Shown here one piece after another: positions 35,743 to 45,324 of a DNA stretch of 64,000 bases (positions are counted from its first letter, which is position 1; each line of letters starts with the position of its first letter). Position numbers and translations under genes: made by a program. The stretch comes from JAILLW01 sp045640525. Its GTDB lineage: Bacteria > Bacillota > Clostridia > Lachnospirales > Lachnospiraceae. The notes under the pieces were generated by a model that saw only the letters and a program-made list of their open reading frames with translations, made no database searches and was not told the DNA's origin. The stretch is taken from positions 62,001-126,000 of the forward strand of contig JAZUFE010000025.1 of NCBI GenBank assembly GCA_045640525.1. The letters run 5' to 3'.

Positions 35743-37197
35743 TTACTGCATTGCATTACTTTTTTCTGCTTTCGCCTTTTTTAGAACTCGGCGAACTATA
35801 TCCTCCAATGCTATCTTCCCTTCAAGAATCGGTTCGTCTTCTTCCGATTCAATTCCGGATACTCTGGAGATTGCATAGCGTGACAGTGCTTCGGAAATTC
35901 GAATTCGATCCATGCTTCCTTCACTGCCAAGCAAAACCACTACCAAATCCTGGTCGTTGTATCTTAAGGAAGTAACCAGGCATGCTCCGGATTTGGTGGT
36001 TGTACCGGTTTTTAATCCGGTGCATTCGGGTATGTTATAGAGTACGCCGTTGGTAGTTTCCACCTCAACTCCCAAAACCTCCAATTTCTGTTTCTTCAAG
36101 GATGTAATGTCTGTTATTTGCGGATAAACATTCAGTATATGAGATACCATTTTGAACATATCTTCCGAAGACATTCTGTTTTGCCTTTTGGCCGCAGCAA
36201 TTGATTTGGTGAAAATCGGAAGTCCGTTACTGTTATAGAATATGGCACTGTTCATTCCCAAAGACGCTGCCTTTTCGTTCATCTTTTCAACGAACGCTTC
36301 TTCCGAACCGGACACCGTTTCTGCCAAAGTCAATGCAGCCTCATTGCTCGAGCGAACCAACGCTGCTGTAATAAGTTCGCTAACCGGAATTCTGTCACCC
36401 CGGGTCATGTAAATGACACCATCCTGACTTCTTGACAGCATCTGACCTTCTTCGGAAACCACACCGTCCTGATTCAATGTAATGGTTCCGTCTGTAACAG
36501 CATCCATGGTCAACAGATATGTCATAAGCTTCGTCGTACTTGCAATCGGGTAATCGTTTTCGGAATTGAAAGAATAATATATTTGTCCGGTAGACGCGTT
36601 GCCTACCAAAACCGTATTAACGCTTTGGAAGAAACCGTCCTCTTCCATCTCAACCGGGTCCAGCGAGAACAATACTTCCGTATCTACCGAAATATTCTCG
36701 TCCTCATCCATTCGGGTTTTAATGTTCAAAATCATGGAAATATCCAGCAATGACATGAAACAGTCATAGTTTCCGTCCGCATCTTTGGCGATGATGCTGT
36801 AATACTTCCTATCCTGTGAATTGATTTTAATCGGATTGCTTTTCAGTGAAACAGACAATGCAGATACATATTCCGTATTCCACGCTTCCGGCGAATGCTT
36901 CGGTGATGAATACTTCTTATCAAGAACTATATCAACCGATGAATCCCCCACGCTGACATCGAAGTCACACCCCGAATCTTTTAGGGCAAGGGCCACATCC
37001 TTCAATGATACGTACGCATTGTCTTCGTAATCATAATCAAGCACGCACACATCGAATGTCGAGCTTCCGTTCACTGTCATCTTATGATTGGAAAACGTCA
37101 GTGCCGATGCGTCAGCTCTAAAGCCAAACAGGCTAAAAAGCAGTATCGTCAGCAGAATCGGAACTATTAACTTGTGAATAAACATATACTTTTTCAT
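35743..37197 (-). CDS. D-alanyl-D-alanine carboxypeptidase (class A LMW PBP) with N-terminal stalk domain
   Basis: A 484-residue secreted penicillin-binding protein. Signal peptide (IVPILLTILLFSLFG, cleavage near ADA). Residues ~30-190 resemble a copper-amine-oxidase-like stalk domain (NAYVSLKDVALALKDSG). The transpeptidase domain has Ser220-x-x-Lys223 in ASTTKLMTYLL, SSN in ALVRSSNEAAL and KTG (about 396) in GLKTGTTTKSG. It trims the terminal D-Ala of the stem peptide. No C-terminal amphipathic membrane anchor is evident, so the mode of attachment is unclear. The first 65 bp overlap the 3' end of the upstream gene; an ATG four codons in is an alternative start. Confidence 0.9.
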   Translation of the reverse strand: MKKYMFIHKLIVPILLTILLFSLFGFRADASALTFSNHKMTVNGSSTFDVCVLDYDYEDNAYVSLKDVALALKDSGCDFDVSVGDSSVDIVLDKKYSSPKHSPEAWNTEYVSALSVSLKSNPIKINSQDRKYYSIIAKDADGNYDCFMSLLDISMILNIKTRMDEDENISVDTEVLFSLDPVEMEEDGFFQSVNTVLVGNASTGQIYYSFNSENDYPIASTTKLMTYLLTMDAVTDGTITLNQDGVVSEEGQMLSRSQDGVIYMTRGDRIPVSELITAALVRSSNEAALTLAETVSGSEEAFVEKMNEKAASLGMNSAIFYNSNGLPIFTKSIAAAKRQNRMSSEDMFKMVSHILNVYPQITDITSLKKQKLEVLGVEVETTNGVLYNIPECTGLKTGTTTKSGACLVTSLRYNDQDLVVVLLGSEGSMDRIRISEALSRYAISRVSGIESEEDEPILEGKIALEDIVRRVLKKAKAEKSNAMQ

Positions 37198-37846
37198 CTT
37201 CGGAATCTCGAACCTGTACTATAAGATTATCTCTAATGCGACTCAGCAAAATTTTATGACCCGTCACATCGGATGTTGCATATGTAGTTCCATCCGACGT
37301 AGCAAAACTGCCGCTATCGTTGTAAGCTTCACATAAACTGTCATAGGAAGGTAACAGCTCCGGACCATGCTCCATAATAAAGGTGTGAAGGTCACAACCT
37401 AATGCTTCACTGATAATATCGTCTTCGGAAGCTTCCTCTTTGGGATCCAAATCCGAAGCTTTGAGTCTTTCAACAATAATATCTCGTACGCACTTCTCGA
37501 GAATCGAATATGCCTCGCCATTTATTCGGTCATAATCTTCCTCATCCACTTCGACGCTGTAAGTTCCGCTCTTACTGTCTTGAAAATCAAAACTCATAAT
37601 CACAGGAACTTTAATATCCTGCATCTGATTGGCCAAATCTGCCTCTGCTATATCTTTATACCCACTGTCGGAAAGATAAAGATATGCATTGTGTGAAGCT
37701 TCGGAGGATAAATCCGCCCATAATTCCCATGTTGCATCGATATTATTGTATTCGCCTACTCTTATATACAGTTTGTAACTGATAAATCCAAGCAATCCGG
37801 CCAGAACCGTCAATGTGATTATCAGTATCACTCTCAATGCCTTCAA
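37133..37846 (-). CDS. Membrane-anchored hypothetical protein
   Basis: 237 residues: one N-terminal membrane segment (VILIITLTVLAGLLGFISY) and an acidic extracytoplasmic domain with no recognised motif. It starts at TTG (37846), supported by GAGGAG six bases upstream. Its 3' end overlaps the carboxypeptidase start by 65 bp in another frame, so the two are probably expressed together. It may act with that enzyme at the cell surface, but this rests on position only. Confidence 0.65.
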   Translation of the reverse strand: MKALRVILIITLTVLAGLLGFISYKLYIRVGEYNNIDATWELWADLSSEASHNAYLYLSDSGYKDIAEADLANQMQDIKVPVIMSFDFQDSKSGTYSVEVDEEDYDRINGEAYSILEKCVRDIIVERLKASDLDPKEEASEDDIISEALGCDLHTFIMEHGPELLPSYDSLCEAYNDSGSFATSDGTTYATSDVTGHKILLSRIRDNLIVQVRDSEDEKVYVYSQVNSSDSADDTAF

Positions 37847-37868
37847 TATTTACTCCTCAAGGGTCTGT

Positions 37869-39563
37869 CTAAAGCTCACTCAATTTCTTTTCACCGAATC
37901 TGTACATTCGCTTTCCTGATATGACAGCAAATAATACCATCACAACTGTATATACTATCCAGACAATTAGTGACACTGCTGTCATTTTGATGAACGGAAG
38001 TATAATTGCAGCAACCGCAGGTATTGCAAAGAGAATAATGTACAATAGATACCACATACCGCCGGAACTCGGGCCTTTCGCCATACGTGCCTCATCCTCC
38101 CAGTTCAGATTAGGCATTTTCAAATCATTGTATATAGCCCTGTTAACAACAATATTCATTCCGGCAACAACCAAAACCACAGCGAAAACAGCTGCATACC
38201 ACGGAATAATCTTCATATATACAAACAGTGCAAAAAACAATGCGGAATATATGTATGTACTTGTAGCCATGACTCTCATTGCCAAGCTTTTCTTGGCTTT
38301 AAGCTGAACCTTATAAGGAATCGGTATCTGTTTCATGAATACGAAATCCGCACCCTCTCTTGAAATACATCTGCTGCCTATCTGTGACATCAATCCCGAG
38401 AATGCCGTTATCTCCAAAATACATAAAAGACAAATGCTCATTGCCACCATATTAACCGCGAAGTCAAATTCATTGCTCATACCGGCGGCATTTTGAATCA
38501 TTGACTTGAATACCTGTGTGAACGATCCCGAATTACCCTGAAGAATACTTATAAATACGAAAATCAGCGGCCATGCGAATATGGTTATCAAATTATTCAG
38601 CAGATAAGCAGGCGTTCTTCTTACTATTCTGAAATCCTTGGTTCGCAATGCCTTAACAGGAGAAGACTTACGCGTTACTTTGGTTAATGATGTTGCATCC
38701 AAACGTTTGGATTTGCCGGATGTCTCCATGATACTGAGTGCACCTGATAAATAGAATCTGTTAACAACAACGGCAAAAAGTACGCAAACCAAAACGGTAA
38801 GCGAAATTGCTATGATTAAATTGATAACACCTTCTCCGCCGACAAACTTAACCAAAAACGGAATAATCGGAACCAGGAATCTGATCTTGTCAAAAACGGT
38901 TATTACTGCCTGAGCAGACTGTTCAACTCCACCGTCCGGAATATGATTGGATACGTATATATACAAAAAATACGCAACTATACCACAAACTATTCCGATT
39001 ATTTTCAAAAAATCCTTGTTTCTGATAATTTTGAAAACAGAGAAAATTAGTATCAAAAGCACAGCAATCGATACTGTCATAAAGAGCGGAACACCTATAA
39101 ACATCAGTACAAGCGCCAAAACAAATTTAGCATCGATTACTCCCGTTATCATGTATCCTGTCAAAAACGGTACGAACACAAAGAAAGCTATCTTATAAGC
39201 TCTGGCAAGAGCATCCGCAAGTCTGACAGTTGCTATTTGAATAGCTGATAACGGCATGGTAATCAGCATGTCGATATCGGAAGAAAGATATAATGCCGTT
39301 ACAAGCTTCATTACCGATCTGATAATAATTATACTTCCGCAAACTATGCCCAAGGCTTCGATTATTTTAACCGAGCCTCCCAAAAATTCTGCGAAAGGTC
39401 CCAAAACATAACCCAAAACAATCAAAACTGCCGCAAGTATTGCCAGCAAAATTATCGTGATAATCAGCCCGGCATCAACACTGCTGCTCTTACCGTTGTT
39501 TTCATCCTTGGTTGTTTTGGCGCATTTTTTCAGCGTTTTATATATCAAAAAAGTTTTATTCAT
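37869..39563 (-). CDS. ABC-2-type exporter permease
   Basis: A 564-residue membrane protein with about 12 hydrophobic segments and little else. It resembles the large putative ABC exporter permeases of Bacillota. A conserved-looking cytoplasmic stretch (ALRTKDFRIVRRTPAYLLNN) sits in the middle, a feature of this group. Its ATG overlaps the ATPase stop by one base (TAATG), so the two form one transporter. The substrate is unknown; peptides, drugs or lipids are all possible. Confidence 0.8.
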   Translation of the reverse strand: MNKTFLIYKTLKKCAKTTKDENNGKSSSVDAGLIITIILLAILAAVLIVLGYVLGPFAEFLGGSVKIIEALGIVCGSIIIIRSVMKLVTALYLSSDIDMLITMPLSAIQIATVRLADALARAYKIAFFVFVPFLTGYMITGVIDAKFVLALVLMFIGVPLFMTVSIAVLLILIFSVFKIIRNKDFLKIIGIVCGIVAYFLYIYVSNHIPDGGVEQSAQAVITVFDKIRFLVPIIPFLVKFVGGEGVINLIIAISLTVLVCVLFAVVVNRFYLSGALSIMETSGKSKRLDATSLTKVTRKSSPVKALRTKDFRIVRRTPAYLLNNLITIFAWPLIFVFISILQGNSGSFTQVFKSMIQNAAGMSNEFDFAVNMVAMSICLLCILEITAFSGLMSQIGSRCISREGADFVFMKQIPIPYKVQLKAKKSLAMRVMATSTYIYSALFFALFVYMKIIPWYAAVFAVVLVVAGMNIVVNRAIYNDLKMPNLNWEDEARMAKGPSSGGMWYLLYIILFAIPAVAAIILPFIKMTAVSLIVWIVYTVVMVLFAVISGKRMYRFGEKKLSEL

Positions 39564-40282
39564 TATTCATCCTTAGTCAGTTCAAGGAAAATCTCTTCCA
39601 AAGATTCACCGGTATATTGTGCTTCGAGATTCTCGACTGTACCTTGATACTGAATAGCTCCTTTCTTGATAATCAAAACTTCATCACACAATTTCTCTGC
39701 AACTTCAAGAACATGAGTTGAGAAAAGTACCGAGTTCCCCTTGGCTACATGCTCCTTCATCATCTGCTTAAGTTCATATGCCGACTGCGGATCAAGTCCG
39801 AGCATCGGTTCATCCAATATCCATATGGATGGATTGTGAACAAGGCAGCCTATAATCATTATTTTCTGTCTCATTCCGTGAGAGTATGAAAGAATTTTCT
39901 CATTAAGTGCCGATTCCAGACCGAATCTTTTGGCACAATCCATAATAAATTCTTCTCTTCCCTCCTGCGGTGCATCATACAAATCGGCCATGAAATTGAC
40001 ATATTCTATACCTTTAAGTCGCAGGAAATGATCCGGGGAATCCGATACGTAACCAAATTGTTTCTTGGCTTCTATAGGATTTTGGGCGATATCAATACCG
40101 TTCAAAAGAACCCGGCCTTCGTCTGCAGACAGCACTCCCGTTATCATCTTTAATGATGTCGTTTTACCTGCTCCGTTAGGTCCGATAAAGCCTGTAATCG
40201 CACCGTCTTTAGCTGTCCAAGTCGTGTTATCGACGGCAACATGATTACCGAATTTTTTCGTCAAATTACTTACTTCAATCAT
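39563..40282 (-). CDS. ABC transporter ATP-binding protein
   Basis: A 239-residue ABC ATPase: Walker A GPNGAGKTT (about residues 34-42), signature YSHGMRQKI (a variant of LSGGQ), Walker B IWILDEPMLGLD, and switch His in LFSTHVLEVAE. The N-terminus (MIEVSNLTKKFGNHVAV) and the signature variant place it among CcmA-type exporter ATPases. It powers the permease encoded immediately downstream. Confidence 0.93.
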   Translation of the reverse strand: MIEVSNLTKKFGNHVAVDNTTWTAKDGAITGFIGPNGAGKTTSLKMITGVLSADEGRVLLNGIDIAQNPIEAKKQFGYVSDSPDHFLRLKGIEYVNFMADLYDAPQEGREEFIMDCAKRFGLESALNEKILSYSHGMRQKIMIIGCLVHNPSIWILDEPMLGLDPQSAYELKQMMKEHVAKGNSVLFSTHVLEVAEKLCDEVLIIKKGAIQYQGTVENLEAQYTGESLEEIFLELTKDE

Positions 40283-40350
40283 AATACATCCTCACATTTC
40301 CTTTTAGCGTACCGGGTAATTGTTTCGTCCAATCATACGCGCATTAATTT

Positions 40351-40674
40351 TTATCTTTTTCTGACCAGTATCTTTTTGGACAAGACCACATAGACAACAC
40401 ACATGGCAACAATGAAAACTGCCGATCCGATGAACACCCATGTACTGTATTCCTTAGGTACAAGTCCGGAATTCATAAATGCCATAAGTGCAAAAAACAC
40501 TGCAAATATGATATAGAAAATACCACATACTTTCGAAAACTTTTTAACAGACTCTTCCGTATAGAAATCATCTATCTTGGACGAAACGGTTCCTGTGGCA
40601 AGAGCCTTTCCTCCCAAATACAAAAAATACACGCATAAAATCACTTCAAACGCAACCGACAAATTAACATTCAT
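40351..40674 (-). CDS. Small membrane protein, unknown
   Basis: 107 residues with three hydrophobic segments (about 8-25, 48-70, 79-100) and a short conserved-looking stretch YTEESVKKFSKVCG. I do not recognise a family with confidence; it resembles small DUF3784-like membrane proteins. Its ATG overlaps the stop of the HAD gene by 4 bp, so the two are cotranslated. Confidence 0.6.
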   Translation of the reverse strand: MNVNLSVAFEVILCVYFLYLGGKALATGTVSSKIDDFYTEESVKKFSKVCGIFYIIFAVFFALMAFMNSGLVPKEYSTWVFIGSAVFIVAMCVVYVVLSKKILVRKR

Positions 40675-41324
40675 GACAACTCTCCTTTAGCAAATTCAAC
40701 TATATCTTTAACATCCGAAACCATATAATCCGCTCCGGCTTTCATAAGTTCTTCCTTGGAACCGTAGCCGTACAAAACGCCCATCGATTTAAGCCCATTC
40801 TTCTTGGCTCCGATAATATCGTGCTCTCTGTCACCTATCATCAATGCACGGCTCTTATCGACATTCATACTCTTTAATGCGTATTCGATAACTTCATCTT
40901 TACGTGTTCGGGTTTCGTCTAACGTAGAGCCGGCAACAAAATCAAAATAATCATACAGTTCAAAATGCTTGAGTATATCAACCGAAAAAGGTTCCGGTTT
41001 GGACGTTGCAACAATGAGCGTCTTTCCCATGCTCTTTAGCTCTGCCAGCATTTGCGCAATGCCGTCATACACAACATTTTCGAACTTGCCCGTAGGCGCA
41101 AAATACTCTCTGTAATAGTCGATTGCAAGACGCGCATCACTTTCACTCAAACCGGCATATTGAGTGAAGGAGTCCATAAGAGGAGGACCTATATATTTAT
41201 ACAACTGAGTCCTGTCCTGCACCTCAATACCAAACTTTTCGAGCGCATGCATAACCGAATTGGTTATACCAAGAGCAGGATCGGTCAGTGTCCCGTCCAA
41301 ATCAAATAAATAGTACTGATACAT
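40671..41324 (-). CDS. HAD-family phosphatase, phosphoglycolate-phosphatase-like
   Basis: 217 residues from ATG at 41324, chosen because AAAGGAA lies eight bases upstream and the family N-terminus MYQYYLFDLDGTLTD begins there. HAD motifs: FDLDGTL (nucleophile Asp), LIVATSKPE (motif II), and GDREHDIIGAKKNG (motif IV). The helical cap between motif I and II makes it a C1-type HAD such as Gph/PgmB/pyrophosphatase PpaX. Substrate not decidable. It lies 24 bp after the MgtC-like gene. Confidence 0.88.
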   Translation of the reverse strand: MYQYYLFDLDGTLTDPALGITNSVMHALEKFGIEVQDRTQLYKYIGPPLMDSFTQYAGLSESDARLAIDYYREYFAPTGKFENVVYDGIAQMLAELKSMGKTLIVATSKPEPFSVDILKHFELYDYFDFVAGSTLDETRTRKDEVIEYALKSMNVDKSRALMIGDREHDIIGAKKNGLKSMGVLYGYGSKEELMKAGADYMVSDVKDIVEFAKGELS

Positions 41325-41348
41325 TCCCCAAATTTCCTTTCCGACCAA

Positions 41349-42044
41349 CTATATTATTTCAAATGACTCTATGTGATTGAGCCCCGAAAGCATATCCAGC
41401 ACTTCCTCTGAAGAATACTGTTTGGGGAAAGATAAAGTACAACTCATTACCGCACTGTTCTTGGATTTAACTCCCCACTTTAGTTGAAAAATGGATATAT
41501 TCTTTTCTTTAAGATTGTCAAGCAGCTTATACATTGATTCGCTTTTATCTTCTATATCAAACTTGGCGGCTACAATCGTAGGGCGTCTGTAAATCTTAAG
41601 ATTGGCATGCAGAATCAATTGCAAAACTTCTACAATAACAACACATCCTATTCCGAGCACATACATACCGGCGCCAATGGCCATACCGATTCCGATTGTC
41701 GCCCATATTCCGGCTGCAGTCGTTATTCCGCTTACATTTCCCCTCTTTCCGATAAAGATAATACCTCCGGAAAGAATACCGACGCCGGTAATGATTCCGG
41801 CCGCAACTCTGGAAACATCACAAGTTAATCCGCTAATGGTAATAACATCCATAAATCCATATTTTGAAATAATCATCATAAGTGCGGCAGACATTGAAAT
41901 AATAATGTGTGTTTTAAGTCCCGCAACTTTGACACGTCTCTGACGTTCAGCCCCTATAAGAGCTCCGCAAATACATGCCAAAACTATTCTGACAAAGTAT
42001 ATTAATTCGTTGTAGGTAAACAATTCCGATATGCTAAAATCCAT
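41349..42044 (-). CDS. MgtC/SapB-family membrane protein
   Basis: 231 residues from ATG at 42044, preceded by GGGAGGTC; the longer frame to 42071 is not supported. The first ~150 residues hold the MgtC membrane domain with its signature CGALIGAERQRR, then GLKTHIIISMSAAL and GGIIFIGKRGNVSGITTAA. The C-terminal ~80 residues form a small cytoplasmic domain like those in many MgtC homologues. Family members influence magnesium homeostasis and membrane energetics, though the molecular role is debated. The gene overlaps the upstream GT-C-like gene by 11 bp. Confidence 0.9.
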   Translation of the reverse strand: MDFSISELFTYNELIYFVRIVLACICGALIGAERQRRVKVAGLKTHIIISMSAALMMIISKYGFMDVITISGLTCDVSRVAAGIITGVGILSGGIIFIGKRGNVSGITTAAGIWATIGIGMAIGAGMYVLGIGCVVIVEVLQLILHANLKIYRRPTIVAAKFDIEDKSESMYKLLDNLKEKNISIFQLKWGVKSKNSAVMSCTLSFPKQYSSEEVLDMLSGLNHIESFEII

Positions 42045-43839
42045 TCTCTGACCTCCCTGCCAGTTCCCCATTATAATAGTAGTAAGAAGAATGCGCCTCT
42101 TCCATCATATCATTTATGCTGTCGGATGTCATATTATCAGTATCCACGTTTTTGAACATAACCGACACGGGTGAGGCCATAAATCCGATATAAGTATTTC
42201 TGACCCAACTTACATCGTTTTCATCTCTTATATACAAAATTCTGGTGTTCTTCATCCCTTTGATATCATCCAAAAACATCCGTGCCTCATCATCTATTAT
42301 CTCTTCTCTTCCGACCAGAGTGTCATTAATTGTATCACGATATGAAACAAACGCTCTCACCGATGAATCATAATCCGTAGTTGCCAGAACAAATACCGTA
42401 ATCAAAGATGTCACAAGCCATTTATTCGATGTCCTGTCCAACAGAATAAATATAAGTAACATCATCGTTCCTACAGTAAACGGCGAACCATATCTTTCTA
42501 TCGAAGATACCATTGCAAATTCTTCAAGATACTGACTCTCTTGAGCGAAAATCGTGAGGTGACATATGAGATTGAATACCAAAAATACTATTCCCGAAAA
42601 GAAAGTAAATAGTGTAATATACAGACTTTCCTTCTTGGTAACCGGTCCAAGCAATCCTATTATCACCGAAACGGCCAACAGCAGGATAAAAAGTGCCAAG
42701 GGTGAAAGATTGATCAAACCGTTATCATATCGATGAAGCGGATATGACACAAATGCCTTGAAATAGACCCCGGTAAGTTCCGAAGAATATTCCGGAATGC
42801 CGGATGAACCGGTCGCCATCGATATTGCAGTACCGGTGAGTTTAGCCACGCGTCGCATGATAAGACAGAATCCGTACCAGCTTCCAAAACACAGAACAGG
42901 TGGTATCAACAAAGATATAAGATGTTTAAACTTAAAATTTCCTCTCGCAATATTGATAAAGATATAGAATACAGCGGCAAGGAATATCCATAACGGCGCT
43001 GTATTTTTGCAAAGTGAAAGAACACTCAGATACAAAACCATCTCAAAGCGGCTAAACAATGTTTGTTGCCTTACAGCCGTTATAAGAAAAGTACCGTAAA
43101 TTACGGCCATAATTATGTCAGCGCAGCAACCGTCACACCAAAAGGCCTCAACCGTTGTAGGGAACAGCCAAATAATAAACAATGTTGCCGTCAAAGTCAC
43201 AACTTTCAATATTTGATACGTAATCGCAGACAATCTGCCGACTTTATCTTTATCTTTGAGGACAAACATTGCTCCTACTTTATCCAAAACCGGCATAAAG
43301 AATGAAAACAACATGAAATAGTATCCGGCAAACATCAACCCTTCGCTAAATTCGGAGGGATTAAAGTGTAAAAACCACCACTTAAACATTTGAGTGCCGG
43401 GAGGATAATCACCGAATTCGGGGGCCACATTGGCGTATTTTGAGGCGAAACCGTTAATGCCGAACAAAGACTTGGCATCCGTTGCCCAGAAATTGTAATC
43501 ATCCCACCAGGTAACTTTCTTTTCTATAACAAGAATCGTAACAATAACGAAAAAGACAATGCTCAGAATAAACTCTGCAGTTCCGAACAGTTTCAGATAT
43601 TCATTAATTCGCATTCGACGGTCTTGAGAATTGCCTATCAATAATTTGGCCAAAAATACCGCCATAAAACCTATTGATATGAAATCCATCAAAAACAGAC
43701 CTCTGAAAAAGGCCAAAACATACATAATCAGAACCATGATGCACACGGCAACAGGCCATGATTTCACAGCGCTGACTTTAAATCTGTGGGATATTAACAA
43801 TACAAGCAGGATTAAAGATAAGATATTTACTATAAACAT
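42034..43839 (-). CDS. Large polytopic membrane protein, GT-C glycosyltransferase-like
   Basis: 601 residues with about 13 hydrophobic segments and a short soluble C-terminus. In the first large external loop, WWDDYNFWATDAKSLFG followed by FGDYPPGTQMFKWW resembles the acidic catalytic loop of GT-C enzymes, which use polyprenyl-phosphate sugars outside the membrane. Exact family not certain. It could glycosylate wall polymer or protein. It is the first gene of a run going through mgtC-like and HAD genes. Confidence 0.65.
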   Translation of the reverse strand: MFIVNILSLILLVLLISHRFKVSAVKSWPVAVCIMVLIMYVLAFFRGLFLMDFISIGFMAVFLAKLLIGNSQDRRMRINEYLKLFGTAEFILSIVFFVIVTILVIEKKVTWWDDYNFWATDAKSLFGINGFASKYANVAPEFGDYPPGTQMFKWWFLHFNPSEFSEGLMFAGYYFMLFSFFMPVLDKVGAMFVLKDKDKVGRLSAITYQILKVVTLTATLFIIWLFPTTVEAFWCDGCCADIIMAVIYGTFLITAVRQQTLFSRFEMVLYLSVLSLCKNTAPLWIFLAAVFYIFINIARGNFKFKHLISLLIPPVLCFGSWYGFCLIMRRVAKLTGTAISMATGSSGIPEYSSELTGVYFKAFVSYPLHRYDNGLINLSPLALFILLLAVSVIIGLLGPVTKKESLYITLFTFFSGIVFLVFNLICHLTIFAQESQYLEEFAMVSSIERYGSPFTVGTMMLLIFILLDRTSNKWLVTSLITVFVLATTDYDSSVRAFVSYRDTINDTLVGREEIIDDEARMFLDDIKGMKNTRILYIRDENDVSWVRNTYIGFMASPVSVMFKNVDTDNMTSDSINDMMEEAHSSYYYYNGELAGRSENGF

Positions 43840-43916
43840 ATATATCCGTTCATATTTTGTTCATAAAACGTTTTCCGTTTATTAATTTACATAATATGGT
43901 TTATTAATCTTTTCTA

Positions 43917-43944
43917 TTTATATTATACTTATAAGATACATCAA
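43917..43944 (-). promoter_or_regulatory. Candidate promoter of the GT-C-like operon
   Basis: On the minus strand TTGATG (43939-43944), 16 bp, TATAAA (43917-43922). An overlapping TATAAT a few bases away makes the exact -10 uncertain. The leader would be about 70 nt and very AT-rich. Confidence 0.4.
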
Positions 43945-43992
43945 ATAAATGCTTTTTACAAAGTTGTTGTTAATAAAACTTTTTCATAATAA

Positions 43993-44021
43993 ATGCCAGG
44001 TGACCGAAGGTTACCTGGCAT
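43993..44021 (-). terminator. Terminator of the cyclophilin gene
   Basis: ATGCCAGGT and ACCTGGCAT pair, with a further ACC/GGT pair above a small bulge. On the minus strand the stem is followed by TTATT. It begins 21 bp after the gene's stop. Confidence 0.7.
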
Positions 44022-44041
44022 CCTCCCTTTTATGGGGTAAT

Positions 44042-44563
44042 TTACATCTTCTCAGGTTCGGGATAATCTACTCCGAAAGTTTCAACGGTAACTTTTTTCA
44101 TACGCTGATCTTCCAAAGGTCTGTCGGAATAATCTGTTGCGCATTCAGCTATCTTATTAACATTCTCCATTCCTTCCGTAACCTTACCGAAAGCTGCATA
44201 ACCTCCGTCAAGATGAGGTGATGTCTTATGCATAATGAAGAATTGTGAGCCTGCGGAATTCGGCATCATCGAACGCGCCATAGAAAGAACACCTTCCGTA
44301 TGTTTCAAGTCATTCTTAAATCCGTTTTGAGCAAATTCACCTTTAATTCCGTAGCCGGGACCACCCATACCTGTTCCTTCGGGATCTCCGCCCTGAATCA
44401 TAAAACCTTTGATTACTCTGTGGAAAATCAAGCCGTCATAAAAGCCCTTGCTTACCAAAGAGATAAAATTATTAACAGAAATCGGAGCTACCTCGGGATA
44501 CAGCTCTGCTTTAATGATATCACCATTCTCCATTTCAAAAGTTACAATAGGATTTTGTGCCAT
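44042..44563 (-). CDS. Peptidyl-prolyl cis-trans isomerase, cyclophilin type
   Basis: A 173-residue cytosolic cyclophilin (no signal peptide). It has the family block VNNFISLVSKGFYDGLIFHR (catalytic Arg in FHR), GFMIQGGDPEGTGMGGPGY, SMARSMMPNSAGSQFFIMH, and LDGGYAAFGKVTEGM. It catalyses proline isomerisation in protein folding. It is a single gene with its own terminator, divergent from the GNAT gene 41 bp away. Confidence 0.95.
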   Translation of the reverse strand: MAQNPIVTFEMENGDIIKAELYPEVAPISVNNFISLVSKGFYDGLIFHRVIKGFMIQGGDPEGTGMGGPGYGIKGEFAQNGFKNDLKHTEGVLSMARSMMPNSAGSQFFIMHKTSPHLDGGYAAFGKVTEGMENVNKIAECATDYSDRPLEDQRMKKVTVETFGVDYPEPEKM

Positions 44564-44604
44564 GTTATATTTCCTTTCTTCTTCAAGATTGATAGAATAA
44601 TCAT

Positions 44605-45324
44605 ATGAAAAAATCAGTTAAGTTTCAAGACTCAAATGAACTATGGCTTTGTGATGATCCGAAAGATTTCGATGAGCTTTCGGCCAAAGGTCTCCCCGTA
44701 ATTCCGGTTGCCGGAGCCGTTTATAAGCTCAGTGATTTCCCCTTCACGCAATATGCATTGGAAGGAAATTTTGAGGATTACGACGAAGAATATCTTTATC
44801 GTATCCTGCTCAGAATTCTTGGCAGGCCATGGACTATTCTTGAAACCGAGCGACTGCTTGTACGTGAAACAACGGTCGAGGACGTAGACAGATTCTATGA
44901 AATCTATTCGCAACCCGGTATAACCGATTTCATTGAAAATCTTTTTGAAAACCCCGAAGACGAAAAAATATACACGCGAAATTATATCAAAGATATATAT
45001 GGCTACTATAACTACGGGATTTGGACAGTCATTGAAAAGCAAAGCAATCGGATAATAGGACGTGCCGGAATTTCGCCCGAAGACGGGTGCGAATATCCCG
45101 ATTTGGGCTTCGTCATAGATAAAGAATATCAAGGCCACGGATATGCTTTTGAAGTATGTGCGGCAATTATGGGATATGCAAAAAACGAGCTTGAATTCAA
45201 TACAATTCAAGCTCGAGTCAAACCGAATAATTTAGTTTCCGTTTCACTTCTTAAAAAACTTGGATTCAAAATCAACCGTAAACCTCATCAAGGTTATCTA
45301 ACAGCTCTCCATACTTATGCATGA
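44605..45324 (+). CDS. GNAT-family N-acetyltransferase
   Basis: 239 residues. The first ~85 form an unusual N-terminal extension (WLCDDPKDFDELSAKGLPVI...), then a RimJ/RimL-type GNAT domain: LETERLLVRETTVEDVDRF, IIGRAGISP, YPDLGFVIDKEYQGHGYAFE (acetyl-CoA pyrophosphate loop Q-G-x-G-Y/A) and VSLLKKLGF. Substrate unknown, N-terminal amines of proteins or small molecules. It is one of only three plus-strand genes. A TAGAAT six bases before the ATG and no ribosome binding site suggest a leaderless message. The last 53 bp overlap the 3' end of the histidine kinase gene on the other strand. Confidence 0.82.
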   Translation: MKKSVKFQDSNELWLCDDPKDFDELSAKGLPVIPVAGAVYKLSDFPFTQYALEGNFEDYDEEYLYRILLRILGRPWTILETERLLVRETTVEDVDRFYEIYSQPGITDFIENLFENPEDEKIYTRNYIKDIYGYYNYGIWTVIEKQSNRIIGRAGISPEDGCEYPDLGFVIDKEYQGHGYAFEVCAAIMGYAKNELEFNTIQARVKPNNLVSVSLLKKLGFKINRKPHQGYLTALHTYA

